27,777 nt of DNA from Euryarchaeota archaeon UBA463 (lineage in GTDB: Archaea > Thermoplasmatota > Poseidoniia > Poseidoniales > Thalassarchaeaceae): assembly GCA_002501805.1 (NCBI GenBank), contig DAOI01000029.1, forward strand, positions 36,309-64,085. The letters are read 5' to 3'. The position numbers were made by a program, and so were the translations under genes. Shown here one piece after another: positions 23,163-27,777 of this stretch. The notes beneath the pieces were generated by a model. The model made no database searches and was not told the DNA's origin. It worked only from the letters and a program-made list of their open reading frames with translations. Every line of letters starts with the position of its first letter. Position 1 is the first letter of the stretch.

Positions 23163-24185
23163 ATGAAGAAGATAATTTACCCGAAGATTGGAGGCGTGGA
23201 TTCTATAGAAATAATCGAAGCAGAGGAGCCAATGGCTTCCGAAGGGGGAGTAGTTGTCAGAATTCACAGAGCGGGTATTAATTTTGCAGATTTGATGATG
23301 AGGCAAGGGCTGTACGGGTCAAATCCTGATTTTCCATTTACCCCTGGCTATGAGGCGTCAGGAGTAATTACCAGTATAGGTGAAGGAGTTGATGATTTTG
23401 AGATTGGAGACAGGGTTCTAGCTATGACTGGATTTGGAGGTTATTCTGAGAAGGTCTCGATCCCCAGTGCCAGAGTATTCAAGTTACCAGATTCTATAAC
23501 TTTTGATCAGGCGGCCGCAATTCCCGTTACATATGGCACCGCATACCATATGCTATTCCACCTAGGAAGGATATCCTCCGGAGATTCGGTTCTAATCCAC
23601 CATGCGGCTGGGGGCGTTGGAACTGCAGTTGCTCAATTGTGCAAAGTCGCAGGGGCCTCGTTAGTAATAGGAACGGCCTCCGCATCTAAGAAAGAGTTCG
23701 TAGAGTCCATGGGGGTCAATTTTGTAGACAGGGAATCGGAAGATTTTGTCAAGATTTGCAAAGAAATGACTGATGGAAAGGGTGTTCATCATGCCATAGA
23801 TCCTGTTGGAGGAAGTAATCTAATGAGATCTTACAAGGCCACTAGAAGAGGCGGGAAGGTATACTTCTTTGGTGCTTCATCTGCAGTTAAGGGAGATAGG
23901 AGATCAATTATTGCCGCTATTAGGATGTGGTTTAGTACCCCTAAATTCGATCCAATTAAGATGATGTCATCGAATAAGGCTGTTTTCGGCGTACACATGG
24001 GACTTTTAGATGATGACAAGATATTCGCGGGTCATCTAAATGCACTTTCTAAGATGCTAGAAAATAACGAAATTAATCCCGTCATAGATAGCATTTGGAG
24101 ATTTGAAAAAGTTGCTGAGGCACAATTACACATGCATGATCGTAAGAACCGCGGGAAAATACTCCTTGATTTCGCTCCAGAGTAA
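23163..24185 (+). CDS. Zinc-free quinone oxidoreductase, VAT-1-like MDR
   Basis: 340 residues of the medium-chain reductase family without the structural zinc cysteines. GINFADLMMRQGLYG is followed by PFTPGYEASGVITSIGEGV, the catalytic-domain signature of quinone oxidoreductases. The NADPH fold is HHAAGGVGTAVAQLC, and GTASASKKEFVESMGV holds the adenosine-phosphate site. The C-terminal SNKAVFGVHMGLL and NPVIDSIWRFEKVAEA are closer to eukaryotic VAT-1 and its bacterial relatives than to Qor of E. coli, judged from memory. Presumably NADPH-dependent reduction of quinones or enones. It sits at the end of a cluster with the nitroreductase and is convergent with aIF2-beta, whose stop follows immediately. 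Confidence 0.93.
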   Translation: MKKIIYPKIGGVDSIEIIEAEEPMASEGGVVVRIHRAGINFADLMMRQGLYGSNPDFPFTPGYEASGVITSIGEGVDDFEIGDRVLAMTGFGGYSEKVSIPSARVFKLPDSITFDQAAAIPVTYGTAYHMLFHLGRISSGDSVLIHHAAGGVGTAVAQLCKVAGASLVIGTASASKKEFVESMGVNFVDRESEDFVKICKEMTDGKGVHHAIDPVGGSNLMRSYKATRRGGKVYFFGASSAVKGDRRSIIAAIRMWFSTPKFDPIKMMSSNKAVFGVHMGLLDDDKIFAGHLNALSKMLENNEINPVIDSIWRFEKVAEAQLHMHDRKNRGKILLDFAPE

Positions 24186-24596
24186 TCATAGCCTTACAGG
24201 TCTTGTAGCCCCGCAGGCTTGACATTTCAACAGAGTGGTTCTATCCTCTTTGATGAATCTCGTATCGGGTGCCCTACATTGATTGCAGAGAATGAATGTC
24301 TTGACATAACTCACCAATTTTTCCTTGATTCTTTTGGGGGGGACTCTTCCCTTGAGCATTATTCTTGATTGCTCCCTAGTTCCCGAAGTTCCTAGTTCAT
24401 TGAGAAGGTACTGATAGACATGATTTGCGTCCCTATCCATCGCATCTACAACATCTGAGAAGTTTCTCAGAATAGTCTGACTACCCTCAATCAATATCTC
24501 TGGCTCCGGCATAGTCCATCTAGACCTCTGACTAATTCCTTCTGGAATTCTTTCACGAGCTCTGTCGAGAAGATCTTCGTAGTCGAAACCACCCAT
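24186..24596 (-). CDS. Translation initiation factor aIF2, beta subunit
   Basis: A subunit of the heterotrimer that delivers initiator tRNA to the ribosome. It has all landmarks: YEDLLDRARERIP at the N terminus, the central NFSDVVDAMDRDANHVYQYLLNELGTSG, RVPPKRIKEKLVSYVKTFILCNQC, and a C-terminal zinc ribbon with CNQC and CQAC ending ATRPVRL. The start is uncertain. The ATG at 24596 gives 136 residues, the normal archaeal length; an in-frame TTG at 24653 would add 19 residues and has no visible ribosome site. It is divergent from dUTPase and ends 1 base after the VAT-1-like gene stop on the other strand, leaving no intergenic space. Confidence 0.9.
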   Translation of the reverse strand: MGGFDYEDLLDRARERIPEGISQRSRWTMPEPEILIEGSQTILRNFSDVVDAMDRDANHVYQYLLNELGTSGTREQSRIMLKGRVPPKRIKEKLVSYVKTFILCNQCRAPDTRFIKEDRTTLLKCQACGATRPVRL

Positions 24597-24673
24597 AATG
24601 TTCCGAACATACCACTCCTTTTCACCCCACCGGGAGATGCGGGCATCGGGCAAGGTAAAATCTTGGTACCTCT

Positions 24674-24681
24674 GGGAGGGG
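24674..24681 (+). promoter_or_regulatory. Shine-Dalgarno-like GGGAGGGG that decides the dUTPase start
   Basis: The G-rich site ends 2 nt before the ATG at 24684; its GGGAGG core is 4 nt from it. An upstream in-frame TTG at 24663 lies before the site and is disfavoured. Confidence 0.45.
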
Positions 24682-24683
24682 TC

Positions 24684-25133
24684 ATGGACGAGTCGTTAGA
24701 GGTCATGGTTGCTCGGACTGATGACGGTGCGAGACTACCTACCAGAGGCAGTGAATACGCGGCTGGATGGGATCTTTATGCCTTAGAGGAGTATGTAGTT
24801 CCATTTAGGAAGAGTGTCAAACTACGTACCGGACTAAGAGTGGCAATCCCTGTAGGGTATGAGGGACAAGTTAGGGCTAGATCATCCTTGGGTTCCAAGG
24901 GCCTGATTCTTCCCCATAGTATTGGAACTATTGATGCGGACTACAGAGGGGAGTTGTTTGTCCTCATGACTTGGATTGGAGAAGGAGAGTCGTACAGAGT
25001 AAAAGCTGGAGAGAGAATTGCCCAACTATTGATCTCCCCCATACCTGAAGTTTCGTTCAAGGAGGTTTCAATTGAGCAACTTGGAGATACCAAGAGAGGA
25101 GATGGTGGATTCGGCAGTACCGGTCGTTTCTAG
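24684..25133 (+). CDS. dut: Deoxyuridine 5'-triphosphate nucleotidohydrolase (dUTPase)
   Basis: Hydrolyses dUTP to dUMP and pyrophosphate, keeping uracil out of DNA. The protein has 149 residues with all five conserved motifs of the trimeric family: I AGWDLYA (27-33), II RSSLGSKG (66-73), III GTIDADYRGE (81-90) with the catalytic Asp, IV GERIAQLL (109-116) and V RGDGGFGSTG (138-147), which caps the active site. The P-loop-like tail is intact. The length is typical. The stop lies within an inverted repeat (25130-25147), and the gene is 69 nt upstream of the GfcR-like regulator. Confidence 0.96.
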   Translation: MDESLEVMVARTDDGARLPTRGSEYAAGWDLYALEEYVVPFRKSVKLRTGLRVAIPVGYEGQVRARSSLGSKGLILPHSIGTIDADYRGELFVLMTWIGEGESYRVKAGERIAQLLISPIPEVSFKEVSIEQLGDTKRGDGGFGSTGRF

Positions 25134-25147
25134 ATATCTGTATCTAG
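25130..25147. repeat. Inverted repeat CTAGATA-TCTG-TATCTAG at the dut stop codon
   Basis: A perfect 7-bp inverted repeat with a 4-base loop covers the dut stop and is followed by T-rich TTAATTTC. It could be a transcript-end hairpin for dut, or an operator for the GfcR-like gene starting 55 nt downstream. Sequence alone cannot separate these. Confidence 0.4.
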
Positions 25148-25202
25148 TTAATTTCTATACTGTATTCTCAATAGGTTCATAGGAAGCGGATAGTGTCCCA
25201 GT

Positions 25203-25787
25203 ATGATGACAAGTAGCGTGGATGATTTACGAGCCACTGTTGAAGAATTACGTTCTAAGGGGCTCAATACCCAGCAGATAGCAGATGAGATGTCCCTTTC
25301 CCAGACCACTATTAAGTGGCTTTCTTCAGGAGGGGTGGGCTCTGAAGATAGGCCAGATGATATCAGAGTCGGTTGGAGGTCGATTGCAGTAAAGGCTGGA
25401 AGGATAGAGGCTATTTCGTACGTCTTCTGCGATATTTTAGAAGAGGAAATTGGAGATGATGTAGATACAATTGTCGGCATCAGCATTAATGGAATCGCGT
25501 TTGCTCAAGCCATAGGCGGGCAGTTGGATCTTGACTTAGCGGTCAGCAGGAGTATTAGTGAAGACGGAGGAGGGCATATTTCCGAGGTTTTCGCCGAAGT
25601 TGAAGGTAAGAGATGTGTTGTAGTTGATGACGTACTCTCTGGAGGTACGACAATGACCAAGACGGTGAACAATCTAAGAGCCGCTGGTGCCGAGGTAAAG
25701 TTATGCATGGTTCTTGCCAATAAGTCCCACAGGAACGAAATCGAGGGCGTACCCCTGCGTGGACTTGTCAGAGTAGTGACTGTCTGA
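25203..25787 (+). CDS. gfcR: GfcR/PyrE-like HTH regulator with phosphoribosyltransferase domain
   Basis: 194 residues. An N-terminal helix-turn-helix (about 9-40; EELRSKGLNTQQIADEM, then SLSQTTIKWLS) is fused to a type I phosphoribosyltransferase fold with the PRPP loop VVVDDVLSGGTTM (139-151). This architecture belongs to the archaeal group once annotated as orotate phosphoribosyltransferase-like; the halophile member GfcR activates sugar-catabolism genes. The conserved PRPP loop suggests ligand sensing rather than orotate catalysis. The start is ATG-ATG at 25203. The gene ends 9 nt before LysRS. The target genes in this organism are unknown. Confidence 0.88.
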   Translation: MMTSSVDDLRATVEELRSKGLNTQQIADEMSLSQTTIKWLSSGGVGSEDRPDDIRVGWRSIAVKAGRIEAISYVFCDILEEEIGDDVDTIVGISINGIAFAQAIGGQLDLDLAVSRSISEDGGGHISEVFAEVEGKRCVVVDDVLSGGTTMTKTVNNLRAAGAEVKLCMVLANKSHRNEIEGVPLRGLVRVVTV

Positions 25788-25796
25788 GGAAGAGAA

Positions 25797-27365
25797 ATGC
25801 ACTGGGCAGATTTCAGAGCTCAGAGATTATCTGAGAGGGACGTACCACAGGTAATTGTCTCCGGCATTACTCCCTCGGGAGAATTCCATATTGGCCATCT
25901 TAGAGAAATTCTTACGGCTGAGATGATACATAGGGCATGTCTAGATGCTGGACTTGATTCCAGATATGTCTTCATAGTCGATTCTATGGACCCATTAAGA
26001 AGAGTTTATGACTTTCTATCTCCCGAATATGAGAAATATATTGGCGTACCTCTTGCTTACATCCCAGCCCCTAATCCTGATGGGACACCGAGTACCGGTT
26101 CAGTAAGCTATGCTGAATACTTCTTGAATCCATTTGAAGAGGCATTGAAGGAGATAGGAGTATTTCCTAAGATGGTGTGGAATCATAAGACTTACGAAGA
26201 TGGAAAATTCGCAGAAATGATTGACAAGGCCATTGGTAGCAGGCAGGAAATTAGAGACATAATAATGACAGTATCCGGAAGAGATCTTCCTGAAGACTGG
26301 TTTCCCTATAGCCCTCGTGGACCAAACGGAAGTATGGATGGGGTCAGAGTAACTAATTACGAATACCCCTTTGTTTCCTGGGTGGATGAAAATGAAGTCA
26401 CCGGGACCGCAGATATCAGGAAGGCCGATGGGAAGATGCCATGGAGAATTGATTGGGCCGCCCGCTGGATAATCCATCAAGTAACCTGTGAGCCAGCTGG
26501 CAAGGATCATGGCGCGGCTGGAGGTAGTTTTGATACTGGAATACCGATTTGTGAAGTTCTTGGTGGGGCCCCTCCTGAGAAGATAGTTTACGAGTGGATT
26601 CAACTCAAGGGAATGGGGCCGATGTCTAGCTCATCAGGAGTCACAATAGGGCCGATGGAAGCCCTCTCCCTAGTACCTCCTGAAATCCTTCGATATGTTA
26701 TCGCCAGGAGTAAGATTGGGAGGCATATTGAGTTTGATACAGGATCGGCCTTGTTCGAGATGGCAGATGAATACGAGCGTCTCCTTTCCAGGATTGAAAC
26801 TGGAGAGATTACAAAACGAATGCAGACAAGAATCGATACTAGGAAAGGAGCCCTTAGGTTGAGTCAGGTAGTAAGGAACTCCGACCCGTCTGACTCCATC
26901 GCAGGTGTTTCTTTCAGGCATCTATCAATGCTTGCACAGATCAAGTCTTCCGATGAGGAGGTCTGGGAATCTCTGAGAAATAGTGGGCATCTGTCTGGAA
27001 ATCCCAGTGATTCACTAGTAGTGAGATTAACTAAGATGAGAAATTGGATAGGGGGAAGTCACTTTCCGGAAGATGCCCGAATAATAATCCAGACAGTTAT
27101 TGGAGATAGTTTCAGAGAGAATACCTCGGAGGAACAGAAGATCTTCCTGAGAAGGTTGAGTAAATCTCTGGAAGATTGCGAGTGGAGCCATGATTCCATT
27201 AGAGAGATAATTAGAGAGTGTGCTATTATTTGTGAACTAGTTCCCAGAGATGGTTTCTCAGCACTATACTGGGCACTACTTGGCAGGGGCCACGGACCTA
27301 GGGCATCGGCCTTAATTTCTGAGATGGACAAGAGAGTATTGATTGATCTTCTGTCTGGCGTATGA
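25797..27365 (+). CDS. lysS: Lysyl-tRNA synthetase, class I
   Basis: Charges tRNA-Lys using the class I fold found in most archaea and a few bacteria. 522 residues. N-terminal SGITPSGEFHIGHLREIL contains HIGH at 31-34; YVFIVDSMDPLRRVYDFL follows, then WRIDWAARWIIHQVTCEPAGKDH, and GGAPPEKIVYEWIQLKGMGPMSSSSG as the KMSKS-equivalent (276-280), where Ser takes the usual second-Lys place. The C-terminal helical anticodon-binding domain is complete. GAGGAAGAG lies before the ATG, 9 nt after the gfcR stop, so it is cotranscribed with that regulator. The ATG of the next gene overlaps its TGA. Confidence 0.95.
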   Translation: MHWADFRAQRLSERDVPQVIVSGITPSGEFHIGHLREILTAEMIHRACLDAGLDSRYVFIVDSMDPLRRVYDFLSPEYEKYIGVPLAYIPAPNPDGTPSTGSVSYAEYFLNPFEEALKEIGVFPKMVWNHKTYEDGKFAEMIDKAIGSRQEIRDIIMTVSGRDLPEDWFPYSPRGPNGSMDGVRVTNYEYPFVSWVDENEVTGTADIRKADGKMPWRIDWAARWIIHQVTCEPAGKDHGAAGGSFDTGIPICEVLGGAPPEKIVYEWIQLKGMGPMSSSSGVTIGPMEALSLVPPEILRYVIARSKIGRHIEFDTGSALFEMADEYERLLSRIETGEITKRMQTRIDTRKGALRLSQVVRNSDPSDSIAGVSFRHLSMLAQIKSSDEEVWESLRNSGHLSGNPSDSLVVRLTKMRNWIGGSHFPEDARIIIQTVIGDSFRENTSEEQKIFLRRLSKSLEDCEWSHDSIREIIRECAIICELVPRDGFSALYWALLGRGHGPRASALISEMDKRVLIDLLSGV

Positions 27366-27777
27366 AGGGCTTAACCATGAGATCTGATCATCTACCATTC
27401 CCAATGCCCGAACGCCCTCATTCTTTGGTTCAGGAGTGGAAGAATCTCACATTCATGCACTGGGAGGTAGATCCAGTAAAGCTAGCCAAATATATTCCAG
27501 ATGGCTTGGAAATAGATTTATTCGAGGGCAGAGCATTCATTGGAACAATTCCATTCATAATGGCCAATGTCAGACCTAGGATGACTTTTCCGATTCCGGG
27601 AGTCTCCACCTTTCCTGAGATTAATATCAGAACCTACGTGAGAAAAGGGGGTCGTGCTGGTGTTCTTTTCTTGACTCTTGAAGCTCAGAGTCTGATTACT
27701 TGCTCCTATGCCACAAGAGCCTATGGGCTACCTTATAGGTACTCAATAGCAAATGTTCGGTCGCAGGATGGAAAATA
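27362..27777 (+). CDS. DUF2071 (YqjF-like) protein, N-terminal part
   Basis: The frame is open from the ATG at 27362, which overlaps the lysS stop as ATGA, to the right edge: 138 codons are visible. A second ATG at 27377 is an alternative start. The segments LTFMHWEVDPVKLAKYIPDGLEID, FIGTIPFIMANVRPR, FPEINIRTYV and AYGLPYRYS match the DUF2071 family, which adopts an acetoacetate-decarboxylase-like fold. The members have no assigned reaction. No signal peptide seen. Coupling to lysS by overlap suggests cotranscription but not a shared function. Confidence 0.88.
   Translation, partial: MKGLTMRSDHLPFPMPERPHSLVQEWKNLTFMHWEVDPVKLAKYIPDGLEIDLFEGRAFIGTIPFIMANVRPRMTFPIPGVSTFPEINIRTYVRKGGRAGVLFLTLEAQSLITCSYATRAYGLPYRYSIANVRSQDGK

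Noticed and set aside
26100..26603. 167-residue antisense open frame in lysS
   Set aside because: Opposite conserved class I LysRS catalytic core; translation has no family resemblance.
1..27777. CRISPR array, insertion sequence, integrase or prophage
   Set aside because: No regularly spaced direct repeats, transposase or phage genes seen; genes are densely packed housekeeping and metabolic types.

Overview
The window looks like chromosomal DNA of an uncultured marine archaeon, most likely Marine Group II (Candidatus Poseidoniales). The information-processing genes are archaeal: aRF1 with NIKS and GGQ motifs, aIF2-beta, a NOG1-type GTPase, archaeal-type UMP kinase, class I lysyl-tRNA synthetase and a GfcR/PyrE-like regulator. 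Many metabolic genes look bacterial. Surface proteins are long and acidic, arginine is mostly AGA/AGG, and ribosome binding sites are GGAGG/GAGGTGA-like. The taxon is inferred from gene content; no rRNA is present.

Layout. (1) 1-3323, minus strand: a large membrane-anchored surface protein followed by the start of a secreted calcium-repeat protein that runs off the left edge. (2) 3447-3532: tRNA-Leu(TAA) with encoded CCA. (3) 3533-4700, minus: dihydroneopterin aldolase (folB) and a pteridine-reductase-like SDR. (4) 4797-13354, plus: a tightly packed run of lipoyl synthase, branched-chain 2-oxoacid dehydrogenase E1-alpha, E1-beta, E2, E3 and octanoyltransferase LipB, then a class V aminotransferase and a UbiX flavin prenyltransferase. 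It encodes a complete lipoylated dehydrogenase complex together with the enzymes that make its cofactor. (5) 13415-15136: a membrane M28 peptidase with a cytoplasmic SAP domain, then a peroxiredoxin (15267) behind its own promoter. (6) 15776-18810, minus: aRF1 then ArgRS. (7) 18872-20656, plus: UMP kinase, two small membrane proteins and a 38-residue zinc-ribbon protein too short for ordinary gene calling. (8) NOG1 GTPase on minus (20653-21687), then on plus an unrecognised 145-residue protein, pterin-4a-carbinolamine dehydratase, a nitroreductase and a VAT-1-like quinone oxidoreductase. (9) aIF2-beta on minus, diverging from dUTPase, then GfcR-like regulator, class I LysRS and the first part of a DUF2071 protein that leaves the right edge.

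How it fits together. The centre is branched-chain (or related) 2-oxoacid oxidation with self-supplied lipoate, which suits an aerobic, protein-degrading heterotroph; the surface proteins and the M28 peptidase fit the same lifestyle. Pterin genes occur at two places (FolB plus reductase; carbinolamine dehydratase) and suggest a reduced-pterin cofactor cycle. The rest is translation and nucleotide housekeeping. There is no CRISPR array, insertion sequence, integrase or rRNA, and no gene-free stretch longer than about 130 bases.
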